A stretch of 64,000 nucleotides of DNA from Haloarcula laminariae (GTDB lineage Archaea > Halobacteriota > Halobacteria > Halobacteriales > Haloarculaceae). Of this stretch, positions 35,198 to 43,751 are shown one piece after another. Position 1 is the stretch's first letter; every line of letters begins with the position of its first letter. The notes under the pieces are model-generated. The model was not told where the DNA came from. It made no database searches and saw only the letters and a program-made list of their open reading frames with translations. The stretch is taken from assembly GCF_025457605.1 (NCBI RefSeq), contig NZ_JAMZFY010000002.1, positions 62,001 through 126,000 of the forward strand, given 5' to 3'. A program made the position numbers and the translations under genes.

Positions 35198-36199
35198 TCA
35201 CGCGAGCCCGAGCGCCGACAGCAGCGCGTACAGCACGTCGCCGTAGACCAGCGCCGCGACCAGCCCGACGAACATCGGGACGAGGAAGGGGATACCGGGC
35301 GAGACCCACACCTCGTCGGCGTCGGCGAGCAGTTCCAGCCCCGCCCGCAGCGTCTCGGGGTCGGTGCCGTAGGCCGACCCCTCGACGTCGTCGAGGAACC
35401 GCTCGGCGCCCCAGGGGTCGGCCGTGCCGACAGTGCCGAACTGGTCGGCCGACCCCGAAGCGGGGACGCCGCCGTCCGTGACGACGGAGCCGTCCCCCGG
35501 CGGGTTCGGGTCGGCGGGCAGCGAGTCGGGGTTCCGGTGGGCGTCCGGGGCGGCCCGAAGCTCCGACAGGCTCGCGCCACGCCACTGGAGGTACATCCGG
35601 AGCGCGTCGAGGTCAAGCCCCGAGCGCGTGAACCCGTCGGCGTCCTCCAGCAGGCGGCCGTACTCCTCGGGGAGGCGCTCGACGGCGACGGGCTTGCCGA
35701 GGAACATCGCCCAGGAGAAGCGCCCCCGGACGAGGTTGCCGGCCGCGACGCCCAGCGGGTAGACGACCCCCGCTAGAACGGTGTTCGAGAGGATGGTCAG
35801 CGAGAAGACGCCGACCGGTGACCGCTCCAGCGGGAGTGCCTCAAACGGGAGGTAATAGATAGGGAACACCGGAAAGAGGACCGCGACGAGCATGAACGCC
35901 TTGGCGTCGGCGCCGCCGAAGCCGCCGATGAGCCAGAACCCGTAGGCCAGCGGCGCGACAAATCCTAGGCTGATAGTGACTTGGAGGAAGAACAAGCGGT
36001 CAGTGACCCTGGTTGGCCGCCCGAACGCGCCGCCGTTCAGGACGGCGTAGGTGTCCCAGAGCAACAGCACGACGGCCAGGGCGGCCAGCGGGAGCCACGT
36101 CTTGTTCGGGACCCGCCGGGTCTCGATATCGCGGTAGGCCGCCCAGCCGAACACGGGGACGGCGAGCAGTCGCAACAGGTCCGGTATCGACCCCAGCAC
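35198..36199 (-). CDS. Prepilin/archaellin signal peptidase (A24 family)
   Basis: An aspartyl membrane protease that removes class III signal peptides from archaellins and type IV pilins. The catalytic aspartates are in [10 protein letters not shown] near the N-terminus and GGADAKAF (GxGD-like) near residue 95. Six or more hydrophobic helices surround them. I chose the GTG at 36199 because a TATA-like cctaatgg lies about 27 nt upstream; another GTG at 36214 and the ATG at 36268 are in frame. A soluble insert of about 130 residues (205-300, rich in Asp/Pro/Gly) separates the membrane regions, so the protein is longer than typical FlaK/PibD. Confidence 0.88.
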   Translation of the reverse strand: MLGSIPDLLRLLAVPVFGWAAYRDIETRRVPNKTWLPLAALAVVLLLWDTYAVLNGGAFGRPTRVTDRLFFLQVTISLGFVAPLAYGFWLIGGFGGADAKAFMLVAVLFPVFPIYYLPFEALPLERSPVGVFSLTILSNTVLAGVVYPLGVAAGNLVRGRFSWAMFLGKPVAVERLPEEYGRLLEDADGFTRSGLDLDALRMYLQWRGASLSELRAAPDAHRNPDSLPADPNPPGDGSVVTDGGVPASGSADQFGTVGTADPWGAERFLDDVEGSAYGTDPETLRAGLELLADADEVWVSPGIPFLVPMFVGLVAALVYGDVLYALLSALGLA

Positions 36200-36354
36200 G
36201 ACTCCCCATGCCACGCCGACGGCCCTAATGGTTCCGGAACACCGGGCGTCCGGCGTCGGCCGTCCCACGGGGGGTCCAGCGGCTACCCGTGGTGGAGAGA
36301 CGGGAACGTGAGTCCCCGAAGAATCGCGCGTTCAGCGAACGCACGTGTCCGTGT

Positions 36355-36744
36355 TTATATGACGCGGTTCTGCAGGTAGTCGAGGTGTTTGGCGTTGTAG
36401 ACGATCTTGACCTCGTCGGCGTCGGGGCTGCCGATACAGGTCAGTCGGACGTTCTTCTCGTCGACTTCCTCGTCGCTGAGAATCTGCTGCATGTCCATGT
36501 CGATGTCGCCTTCGAGGACAATGGCGGCGCAGTTCGCACAGGCACCGGCGCGACAGGAGAAGGGCCAGTCGTAGCCCTGTGCCTCCGCCGCTTCGAGGAT
36601 ATACTCGCCCTCGTTGACTTCGAGCGAGCCGTAGTCCTCGTCGTCGAGGTCCATGTCCTGGGCCTCGCCGAAGACGTCGTCGTCGTACATGTCCCAGCCG
36701 TTGTCGTCCACTACTTCGTAGTTTAGGTACTCTACCGTGGGCAT
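36355..36744 (-). CDS. Halophilic 2Fe-2S ferredoxin
   Basis: A plant-type 2Fe-2S ferredoxin, the main soluble electron carrier of haloarchaea, serving 2-oxoacid oxidoreductases and nitrate/nitrite enzymes. The 129-residue product (Met included) carries the extra acidic N-terminal domain ([15 protein letters not shown]) known to bind water in Haloarcula ferredoxin. Cluster ligands are C64, C69, C72 and C103. An ATG one codon earlier (36747) is possible, but the mature protein starts [10 protein letters not shown] 12-bp palindrome lies directly upstream. Confidence 0.96.
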   Translation of the reverse strand: MPTVEYLNYEVVDDNGWDMYDDDVFGEAQDMDLDDEDYGSLEVNEGEYILEAAEAQGYDWPFSCRAGACANCAAIVLEGDIDMDMQQILSDEEVDEKNVRLTCIGSPDADEVKIVYNAKHLDYLQNRVI

Positions 36745-36751
36745 CATAGCC

Positions 36752-36763
36752 GGGTTCGAACCC
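36752..36763 (-). promoter_or_regulatory. 12-bp palindrome between TATA and start of the ferredoxin gene
   Basis: The perfect palindrome gggttcgaaccc sits 8-19 nt before the ATG at 36744. The likely TATA (tctaaca-type, about 36770-36777) lies just beyond it, so the palindrome would overlap the transcription start. A repressor bound here could block initiation. It resembles a tRNA T arm only by chance. Confidence 0.45.
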
Positions 36764-36825
36764 CGTCTTGTTAGACTTTGCCCTTCGAACAGGCCGAACG
36801 GACAATTGTGACGGACGGAGCGGGG

Positions 36826-38031
36826 TCAGAACACCGGCAGGAAGCGGAAGACGAGATAGGCGGCGACGGTCGCGATGGAGGGGACGACGTTCTGGAGGAA
36901 GATGACGCGGGCGGTCGTGGCCGGTTCGAACAGGTCAGAGGCCTTCGGGAGGTCCTCCCGGGACTCCTCGCCGATGGGCTCGGTGTCCTTCGGTTCGGGC
37001 GTCCCCTTCTGCCCGCCGACGGTCGGGGCGTCGTCGGCGTCGGCGGTCAGCGCGCCGACCGAGACGTCGGGCGCCTCGCGCTTGGTCACCGTCTCCGAGA
37101 GGCGGGTCATCCGCGTCGCCCGCCCCCACCCCAGCCCGACGATGCTCATCGTGGCGATGATGACGAAGCTGGCGGGGATACCCAGCGCCGAGAGGAAGGT
37201 GACGATGGTCGAGGCGACCGTCGCCACGACGATGGCCGCGACCAGCGGCAGGTCGGTGAGGTCGTTGCCCACCGTGTCCATCGTCCGGCGAGCGATGGTG
37301 AACGCGCCGAGCCCGATGGCGGCCCCGCCCAGCAGGATGGCCGGGTAGAGGTCGAGCGAGCCGTTACCCACCAGCGGCGCGACGGCGTTGGCGACGTTCG
37401 ACGCGCCGGCGGAAAAGCCCATGTAACAACCGATGCCGATGACGACGACCGTGCCGACGAACTCCCGCTGTGTGGTGTTCTCGCCCAGCGAGGGGCGGGG
37501 AATCGCGCCCGACCGGTCGAAGTCGAGCAGCGACCCCTCGCTCTGTGAGACGGCGAACCACGCGACCAGCTTGGGGTAGAAATACCGCCCGATGACGCCG
37601 CTGACCCAGAACGCGAGGATGGGCGAGACGAGCCACCAGACGACGATTTCCAGCATCAGCCCCGCGTTGAGCGTCCCGCGAGCGAGCCCGAGGCCGGCGA
37701 TGGCGCCGACGGCCGTCATCGACGTCGAGGCGGGGACGCCGACGACGTTCGAGAGGAACAGCGCGATACCGATGAAAAACAGGACGACGATGCTGATGAG
37801 CGGCGAGAACTGCGTGGCGACGAGGTCGCTCCCGAGGCTCTTGACGACCGCGGGGCCGACGATGAGCCCCCCGGCCATCGCGAACACGGTCATCAGCGCC
37901 GCCGCCGACAGCTTCGAGAGAGTGTTCGACCCGACGGCCGGGCCGAAGGCGACCCCCGTCGAGGACCCACCGATGTTGAACCCGACGAAGATAGCGACGA
38001 TAATACCGAGCGCGAAGAGAACCTCGACCAT
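36826..38031 (-). CDS. Inorganic phosphate transporter, PiT family
   Basis: A sodium- or proton-coupled phosphate permease of 401 residues. The two PiT repeats are visible: FNIGGSSTGVAFGPAVGSNTLS at the start and GFSAGASNVANAVAPLVG near 210. About ten membrane helices occur, with a soluble acidic loop (about 285-355). A TATA-like element (gttaaagatt, about 38054-38063) precedes the ATG at 38031. No PhoU gene is adjacent. Confidence 0.93.
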   Translation of the reverse strand: MVEVLFALGIIVAIFVGFNIGGSSTGVAFGPAVGSNTLSKLSAAALMTVFAMAGGLIVGPAVVKSLGSDLVATQFSPLISIVVLFFIGIALFLSNVVGVPASTSMTAVGAIAGLGLARGTLNAGLMLEIVVWWLVSPILAFWVSGVIGRYFYPKLVAWFAVSQSEGSLLDFDRSGAIPRPSLGENTTQREFVGTVVVIGIGCYMGFSAGASNVANAVAPLVGNGSLDLYPAILLGGAAIGLGAFTIARRTMDTVGNDLTDLPLVAAIVVATVASTIVTFLSALGIPASFVIIATMSIVGLGWGRATRMTRLSETVTKREAPDVSVGALTADADDAPTVGGQKGTPEPKDTEPIGEESREDLPKASDLFEPATTARVIFLQNVVPSIATVAAYLVFRFLPVF

Positions 38032-38109
38032 ACCGATTCGAGACCGTGACGCCGTTAAAGATTACCGCCTCAGTGACCCTGTGGGCCGAGTGAGCAGGTC
38101 ACAGCGAAC

Positions 38110-38874
38110 TCACGCCGCGTCGTCGTTCTCGTCGTCCGCGAGCCGCTCGCGCTTCTCTGCGGCGGTCTCCTCGACCTCGCTTGCAGTCTCCTTTGCCGCC
38201 TCGACTTCCTCCGTGACCGACTCGGCGGTCTGTTTCGCGTCGCTGGTCTTGTCTTTCACTTCGGTCGTCTTGTCCTTGGCCTCGGTCACCGTCTCGACGG
38301 CGTCGCGGTCGCCGGTCTGGGCCGCCGTCTGCTCGACCTCGTCGGCCGTCTGCTCGACCTCGTCTGCGGACTGTTCAACCGCGTCCGCGGACTGTTCGAC
38401 CTCGTCGGCCGTCTGCTCGACCGCGTCCGCGGACTGTTCGACCTCGTCCGCGGTCCGCTCGACGTCCTCGGCGGCCTCGTCGACGACCTCGGCCGCGGTC
38501 TCGACCTCGGTCGCGGTCGTCTCTATCTCCTCGGCGGTCTGTTCGAGCTGCTCGGCGGCCTGTTCGAGTTCGGCGGCCTTGGTCGCGACGTCGTGGTTCG
38601 TCCGTTCGAGCACGTCCGCCATCACGAGAAACTGCAGGATGCCGACCAGGACGAACGCCGAGATAGCGACGCTCGCGGCGGTCGCGAGCACCGACGCGGT
38701 CGTGTCCCCGACCGGGACGACGCCGACGGCGACGAGCGCCCACGCGAGCGCCAGCCCGATAGCGACGGCGGTGACGGCCTGCTCGAACAGGCGGTACTTC
38801 CGTTCGTGTGGGCCGAACATCACGGCCTCCAGCCGTCGAGCGAATGGCGTGAGAAACAGGATTCCAGCGGACAT
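38110..38874 (-). CDS. Membrane protein with tandem heptad-repeat coiled coil
   Basis: A 254-residue protein. The ATG at 38874 gives MSAGILFLTPFARRLEAVMFG, two membrane helices (about 35-55 and 62-85), and a long cytoplasmic coiled coil. The helix contains a run of 7-residue repeats (EQSADEV, EQTADEV) from about 135 to 180. The tail is Glu/Lys-rich. A TATA-like ccttatcg lies about 27 nt upstream. Similar haloarchaeal proteins exist, but I know no function; the layout suggests a membrane-tethered rod or scaffold. Confidence 0.75.
   Translation of the reverse strand: MSAGILFLTPFARRLEAVMFGPHERKYRLFEQAVTAVAIGLALAWALVAVGVVPVGDTTASVLATAASVAISAFVLVGILQFLVMADVLERTNHDVATKAAELEQAAEQLEQTAEEIETTATEVETAAEVVDEAAEDVERTADEVEQSADAVEQTADEVEQSADAVEQSADEVEQTADEVEQTAAQTGDRDAVETVTEAKDKTTEVKDKTSDAKQTAESVTEEVEAAKETASEVEETAAEKRERLADDENDDAA
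38335..38470 (-). repeat. 21-nt tandem repeats in heptad coiled coil
   Basis: Imperfect 21-nt units (for example gactgttcgacctcgtcggcc on the plus strand) repeat about six times within the coiled-coil gene. Each unit encodes one heptad. The repeats are coding and not CRISPR: they are in phase with the reading frame and have no spacers. Confidence 0.75.
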
Positions 38875-38999
38875 AGTAGCGAATGCTTGTCGGGCCCGAT
38901 AAGGGTGTGGGGTGAGCGCCCCGGCCGGGAGCGGGCGTCCGCCGGGGCGGAACCGCCGGGACCGACACGCTTTCGACCGGGGCCGTCCCACCCACAGCC

Positions 39000-39734
39000 A
39001 TGTTCCCGACCTTCGAGGTCGTCCCGGCGGTCGACATGCAGGACGGACAGGTGGTCCAGCTCGTCGGCGGCGAGCGCGGCACCGAGAAGACCTACGGCGA
39101 CCCCGTCGCGGCGGCACAGCGGTGGGTCGAGGCCGGCGCCGACACCCTCCACCTGGTCGACCTGGACGGCGCCTTCGAAGGCGAGCGCGCGAACGCCGAC
39201 GCCATCGACGCGGTGCTCGACGCGGTCGGGACGGGCGTCGACGTGCAACTGGGCGGGGGTATCCGCACCGCCGACGACGCTATCTCGCTGCTGGACCGCG
39301 GTGTCGACCGGGTCATCCTGGGGACCGCGGCCGTCGAGAACCCCGACATCGTCGCGGAGATAAGTCGGACACATCCCGACAGCGTCCTCGTCAGCCTCGA
39401 CGCGAAGGGCGGCGAGGTCGTCGTCTCGGGGTGGACCGAAGGCACCGGGCTGGACCCCGCCGAGGCCGCCCGGCGCTACGCCGACCTCGGCGCCGCCGGG
39501 ATTCTCTTTACCGACGTGGACGTGGAGGGGCAACTGGCGGGCGTCCGAACCGACCCCGTCGAGCGGCTGGTGGAGGCCGTCGACATCCCCGTTATCGCCA
39601 GCGGCGGCGTCGCCACCGTCGACGACGTGCTGGCCCTCGAAGCCGCGGGCGCGGCGGCCGTCGTCGTCGGCTCCGCGTTATACGAGGGCGAGTTCACGCT
39701 CGAAGCGGCCCAGCGCGCCGTCGACGAGCGGTAG
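39000..39734 (+). CDS. hisA: HisA: ProFAR isomerase of histidine synthesis
   Basis: A TIM-barrel Amadori isomerase (1-(5-phosphoribosyl)-5-[(5-phosphoribosylamino)methylideneamino]imidazole-4-carboxamide isomerase). The 244-residue protein has catalytic D12 (AVDMQDG) and D134 (SLDAKGG), phosphate-binding GGGIRT at 85-90, and a second phosphate loop ASGGVA near 200. The next gene starts one base after its stop, so they are co-transcribed. Confidence 0.95.
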   Translation: MFPTFEVVPAVDMQDGQVVQLVGGERGTEKTYGDPVAAAQRWVEAGADTLHLVDLDGAFEGERANADAIDAVLDAVGTGVDVQLGGGIRTADDAISLLDRGVDRVILGTAAVENPDIVAEISRTHPDSVLVSLDAKGGEVVVSGWTEGTGLDPAEAARRYADLGAAGILFTDVDVEGQLAGVRTDPVERLVEAVDIPVIASGGVATVDDVLALEAAGAAAVVVGSALYEGEFTLEAAQRAVDER

Positions 39735-40964
39735 ATGGGGGACTCGGCCGCGGGGACGGAGGGGGGTCTGGCGGGGTCGGCTGCGAGCGAACGAACCGGC
39801 GGGGCCGGCGAGCGCGGTGACACCGGCCGGCGCTGGTGGACGGTCGCTATCTTCGCGTACATCGCACTGGAGGGCGCCGGCCTGCAGATGCGGGGGGCGG
39901 TCATCCCCGCGCTCCGGCGGAGCTTCGACGTGCCCGAGTGGCAGCTGGGACTGGTCGCGCCGGCCGGCACGGTCGGCTACGTCCTCGCCGCCGTCCTCGT
40001 CGGCGCCGTGGCGGGCCGGCTCGACACGAGGCGGCTCCTGGTGGTCGGCTTCGTCGGCACCGGCGCCGGCATCCTGCTGATGGGGCTCGCGCCCTCCTTC
40101 GGCCTCTTCCTCGCGGCGTTGCTCGGCCGGGGGCTCTTTACCGGCGTCGGCCGGGGGACCGACCGGCCGCTACTGTCGCATCTCTACCCCCGCCAGCGCG
40201 GCCGAATCTTCGGCTTCTACGACATGATGTGGGCCGTCGGCGCGACGGTCGGCCCGCTGCTCGTGGCCGCCGCCGTCGCCGCCGGGGACTGGCGGCTGGC
40301 GTACTACGCGCTCGCGCTCGCGTTCGTCCCCGTCGTCGCGCTGGCCGTCGCGCTGCCGACACCGGAGGTCGACGGCGGCGACGACGCGCTGGGGTGGGCC
40401 GAACTCCGCCGCATCACGCGCCAGCCGCCGGTCCTGACGATGGCGGTCGCGCTCTTCCTGTCGACGGGGTTCGAGGGCGGGCTGTTCACCTGGGTGACGA
40501 CCTACGCGCAGGGCCGGCTCCCGGAAACGCTCGCGACGGGGTCGCTGTCCGTGATGCTCGCGGCCTACGTCCCCGGGCGCTTCGCCTCCGGCTGGCTCTC
40601 CGAGCGGCTGGGTTACGTCCGCCTCGCCGCCGCGCTGGTCGGGCTGACGATTCCGGCCTTCTGCTACACGTTCTTCCTCGCGGAGGGGTACGGCCTGCTC
40701 GTCGGCCTCTTCGTCGTCGGGCTGGGGCTCTCGGGGATGTACCCCACGCTGCTGGCCTACGCGACCGAGGCCGTCCCCGAACACAGCGCCCCGGTCAACG
40801 CGGCGGCCGCCGTCACGAGCGCCGCCGGTATCGCCGTCGTCCCCGCCGCGATGGGCTTTGTCATCAGCGACACGGGCGTCGTCGGTGCCATGCGGCTGCT
40901 CGCCGTCCCCCTGGCCCTGCTCGCGCTGGTCCTGTCGTACGCGCTGTATCGGACTGGTAGGTAG
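39735..40964 (+). CDS. MFS transporter, tightly linked to hisA
   Basis: A 409-residue major facilitator with 12 predicted membrane helices. The loop-2 motif region reads GRLDTRRLLVVG, and the central loop is acidic (VDGGDDALGWAEL). The ATG at 39735 follows the hisA stop without a gap, giving a coupled pair. The N-terminus has an acidic, glycine-rich extension of about 35 residues before the first helix. Substrate unknown. Confidence 0.88.
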   Translation: MGDSAAGTEGGLAGSAASERTGGAGERGDTGRRWWTVAIFAYIALEGAGLQMRGAVIPALRRSFDVPEWQLGLVAPAGTVGYVLAAVLVGAVAGRLDTRRLLVVGFVGTGAGILLMGLAPSFGLFLAALLGRGLFTGVGRGTDRPLLSHLYPRQRGRIFGFYDMMWAVGATVGPLLVAAAVAAGDWRLAYYALALAFVPVVALAVALPTPEVDGGDDALGWAELRRITRQPPVLTMAVALFLSTGFEGGLFTWVTTYAQGRLPETLATGSLSVMLAAYVPGRFASGWLSERLGYVRLAAALVGLTIPAFCYTFFLAEGYGLLVGLFVVGLGLSGMYPTLLAYATEAVPEHSAPVNAAAAVTSAAGIAVVPAAMGFVISDTGVVGAMRLLAVPLALLALVLSYALYRTGR

Positions 40965-41060
40965 CTGCTGGGACTGTGCCGTTTCCGACCTCTCTGGTAG
41001 CGACGGCTCCTGCGACCGGCGACACGAGACGGTAGTACAGGCGATTACCGGGCGCTGTCC

Positions 41061-42149
41061 TCACACATCACCGGGCGCGGGCCGGTTGGTGAGCGTCACG
41101 GTCACTTGTTCCCGTTGCCCGTTGCGGAGGACGGTGAGCCGGACGGGGTCGCCGGGTGAGCCTTCAACGGCGAGATATCTCGCCATATCCGCCGGCGTGT
41201 CGACCGGTTGCCCGTCGATACTCACGATCACGTCACCGCCGACAGGGACTCGCATTCCCTCTGTCGCCTCGAATCGATTGCTCTCCTGGAGCTCCGCGCT
41301 GGCCGGCGTCCCGCCCTGAGTGTTCAAGACGATCACGCCCTCCGTAGCGTTGAGGTCGTTGGCCTGGGCGATTAGCGGGCTTACTTCGGCGACTTGTACG
41401 CCCATGTATGAATGCTCGTAGTCCCCTTCCGCGATGAGTTGCGGGACGACCCGTTCGACGATAGAGGCGGGAACGGCGAAGCCGATGTTCTCTCCACCGC
41501 CGAGGGTGTTCACGCCGACGACGGCGCCGCTATTGCACGAGACGAGCGGTCCGCCGCTGTTCCCCGGATTGATGGGGGCATCCGTCTGAATCGTGTTCGG
41601 GACATCGAAGGCCCGTTGCGTCGGCACTGACCGGTTCACCCCGCTAATTATGCCCGACGTAATAGTGCTCCTGAGCCCGAACGGGCTCCCGAGTGCGGCG
41701 ACGCGCTCGCCGGGCCGAGGTGGGCTGTCGGCCAATTGAATCTGCTCGGCGGTTTCGGGCGTCTCGTTCACTCTGACAACGGCAAGGTCCGCAACGGCGT
41801 CAGTCCCGATGACAGTTCCCGGCACCGCCTCGCTCCCGGTGAACGTTACCTGAACTCGTGCCGTATCGTTGACGACGTGGTTGTTGGTGATAACGTAGCC
41901 CGTCCGGTTCTCCGAAACGTTGTACAAAAACCCGGACCCGAGCCCGCCCTGCGTTTGAATCAACGCGACCGAGCTAATCGTCTCGCTGTACAACTGCTCG
42001 TAATTACACCCCTGCTGGGCCGTGCTGAGAGACGAACCAGTACGACTCTCCTCGTCCTGGGCTGTCAACGACGTGCCGAGCGCCGGTGCAGTCGTAAGGC
42101 CGACGAGGGCGAGGAGGACGAAAATGAGGTGGAGTCCGTTGCGTTGCAT
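41061..42149 (-). CDS. Secreted HtrA/DegP-like serine protease with PDZ domain
   Basis: A trypsin-fold S1C protease that likely handles damaged proteins outside the cytoplasm. The 362-residue protein has a hydrophobic signal or anchor segment (about 5-28). The catalytic triad is His in TNNHVV, Asp in DAVADLAVV and Ser in GNSGGPLV. A C-terminal PDZ domain follows (about 240-340, HSYMGVQVAEVSPL, then GDVIVSIDGQPVDTPADM). The signal segment lacks a clear twin-Arg or lipobox, so Sec export or membrane anchoring is likely. Confidence 0.92.
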   Translation of the reverse strand: MQRNGLHLIFVLLALVGLTTAPALGTSLTAQDEESRTGSSLSTAQQGCNYEQLYSETISSVALIQTQGGLGSGFLYNVSENRTGYVITNNHVVNDTARVQVTFTGSEAVPGTVIGTDAVADLAVVRVNETPETAEQIQLADSPPRPGERVAALGSPFGLRSTITSGIISGVNRSVPTQRAFDVPNTIQTDAPINPGNSGGPLVSCNSGAVVGVNTLGGGENIGFAVPASIVERVVPQLIAEGDYEHSYMGVQVAEVSPLIAQANDLNATEGVIVLNTQGGTPASAELQESNRFEATEGMRVPVGGDVIVSIDGQPVDTPADMARYLAVEGSPGDPVRLTVLRNGQREQVTVTLTNRPAPGDV

Positions 42150-42444
42150 ACACGTTTGTCGTTAACAGGAATCAAGAAAAGGGGGAAACACCGTTTTTTC
42201 CGCTCCTCTCCCGGGACGAGAAGTAAGCCCCGGTTGACGAGCGTCGAGCTGACGTACCGATAGTCGGCAAGTTCCCGGTCACCCCTCTCACGACACCTCT
42301 AACGCCGAAATATCGGGTACGGGATGCCTATTGACGTACCGGACACCGTGTGTTTTCTCGGGGGTGGTCAGATACAGCGTCCCGCCGAGCGGCCGTCCCC
42401 AGCCCTCGGTCCCCGATACCTGCTACGACGCGCTCAGTCCCATA
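42150..42444. other. Gap upstream of the protease gene
   Basis: This roughly 300-nt gap holds the protease promoter and a possible broken ORF on the minus strand (42288-42422). I see no intact gene in it. Confidence 0.5.
42288..42422 (-). pseudogene. Possible 3' remnant of a decayed gene
   Basis: A 44-residue open frame with protein-like composition (EGWGRPLGGTLYLTTPEKTH, then VNRHPVPDISALEVS) ends in TGA. It is bounded upstream by TAG and has no start codon. It may be the end of a gene whose 5' part is lost, or chance. Confidence 0.25.
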
Positions 42445-42684
42445 ATGAGTCCTATCGACCACCGGAACAGTGATTGGAACATGTTTTCTAACCACGATAT
42501 GGTTCGACTCAAGTTTGCGTTCGCCGCCGGTATTTTTGCGATGCTTGGGGCCGCAATCACTCAGTTCATACATCTGACGTTCATCGAATCGACTGTGGCG
42601 AATATAGCGTTAGAGGCTCTTTTCGTGGGAGCAGTCGTCTACATCGGCCTCAAAGCTCTTGAACGGTCTGTGGATACGCAGTAG
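42445..42684 (+). CDS. Small two-helix membrane protein
   Basis: A protein of about 79 residues with two hydrophobic helices (FAFAAGIFAMLGAAITQFI and NIALEALFVGAVVYIGL) and a polar end. ATGs at 42445 and 42481 are both possible; the frame also stays open upstream without similarity. The A/T content is higher than in nearby genes. Not recognised; it stands alone between the protease and the DUF123 gene. Confidence 0.5.
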   Translation: MSPIDHRNSDWNMFSNHDMVRLKFAFAAGIFAMLGAAITQFIHLTFIESTVANIALEALFVGAVVYIGLKALERSVDTQ

Positions 42685-42918
42685 TTACCACGCAGTACGG
42701 TGAGCACGGACTACACGCGCCCGCACTGAGTGGCTGATTCAACAACGAGTGTCTGAAAGGGAGAATCGCGCTGTGCTGACTGTATCCTCTGTATCCAGCA
42801 AGCAGTTCCCGGGGTGTCCCAACGAGGGGGCCCTGAGTATGATACAGTCGTATTCTGCTTTTGTCATCCGCGTGCGCGTAGCTGGTCGGGGCTTTATACC
42901 TGCCACACTGCCCTCGAA
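42685..42918. other. Non-coding gap with possible IS-end remnants
   Basis: The gap contains short inverted arms (tgctg/cagca around 42774-42800) and a gattcaacaacgag segment that resembles sequence near 33650. This could be an insertion-sequence remnant, but no transposase fragment can be translated with confidence. Confidence 0.25.
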
Positions 42919-43347
42919 CTAGCCGCTCTCACTGGTAACCACGTCGTGAGCCCGTTCGACAGCCGTCACCAGCTCCTCGCTGTCGTCACATCCGACGAGA
43001 TGCGAGTCGCAGGCACAGTCCGAACAGCCGAAATCCGGGACCGTCCGGTCCGCTGAATCGGCGAGGTGCTGTGCGACGGCACACTCGACGTCCGCGGCGG
43101 TCGTCACGACCGTCTCGACGCTGGTCGCGTCGTCGCCCAGCAGGTAGTCGACGTGCCAGTGGCGGGCGCCGTTCTCGCCGCTCGCGACGGCGCGGTGGCG
43201 CTCGACGCGGGAGAAACCCCCCGAGCCCAGTGCGCTCCCGGTGTAGGCGTACCAGCCGGCCGGAAAGTCGATATCGCCCAGCGCGCCCACCTCGATGGGG
43301 CCGTCGCTCGCACGCTCTAAGACGAGCGTGTACGTCCCGCCGGTCAC
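42919..43347 (-). CDS. DUF123/GIY-YIG-like nuclease family protein
   Basis: A 142-residue protein with a DUF123 core, a GIY-YIG-related fold. Its start is TYTLVLE, then GDIDFPAGWYAYTGSA (the GWYAYTG strand-turn) and SRVERHR. A Cys-rich segment (CSDCACDSHLVGC) follows and could bind a metal. DUF123 proteins are near DNA-repair endonucleases but lack a proven activity. It is 3 nt downstream of the next gene (43351), so one transcript is likely. Confidence 0.82.
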   Translation of the reverse strand: MTGGTYTLVLERASDGPIEVGALGDIDFPAGWYAYTGSALGSGGFSRVERHRAVASGENGARHWHVDYLLGDDATSVETVVTTAADVECAVAQHLADSADRTVPDFGCSDCACDSHLVGCDDSEELVTAVERAHDVVTSESG

Positions 43348-43350
43348 CGT

Positions 43351-43641
43351 TCAGCCCGTGATGGTCGGGTCAGCCGCGAACGGGCCGGGGCCCTCGATGC
43401 GGAACTCCCGGGAGTCCGTGCAGTCCTCGTTGGCGGCGGCGAGGTCTCCCACGAGCCAGTTGAACGCGCGGCGGAAGTCGGCGTGGGGAGCCTCGGCGTA
43501 GCGGTCGATGACGGCCTCGCTCGTGAGCTCCTCGTCGTACTGCTCGGCGAACTCGGCGATGTTCTCGGCGGCCGTTGCTGCGGTGTCGGCGTCGGTCTCC
43601 TCGCCGAATGCCTCGGCGAGTGCGTCGGTGAGGTCGGACAT
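43351..43641 (-). CDS. Small acidic helical protein, unknown
   Basis: A 96-residue acidic protein (MSDLTDALAEAFGEETDADT...) with helical stretches and ending in EGPGPFAADPTITG. I do not recognise the family. The start at 43641 is preferred to the longer frame (43770), which would include basic low-complexity sequence. It is co-transcribed with the DUF123 gene. Confidence 0.65.
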   Translation of the reverse strand: MSDLTDALAEAFGEETDADTAATAAENIAEFAEQYDEELTSEAVIDRYAEAPHADFRRAFNWLVGDLAAANEDCTDSREFRIEGPGPFAADPTITG

Positions 43642-43751
43642 ACGCGGAACAACAGGCCCGAGCCACCTATGCGTTCTGGAACCGGTCAGTACGGCTCCCC
43701 ACTGCGGTTTCCCAACCCTTTTGCGCGGATTCGGCTTAGTCGGCGACACAC

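Noticed and set aside
36750-36764. tRNA T-arm-like palindrome
   Set aside because: No acceptor, D or anticodon arms around it; treated as promoter palindrome.
38335-38470. Regular 21-nt repeats, CRISPR candidate
   Set aside because: No spacers, unit in phase with a coding heptad; not CRISPR.
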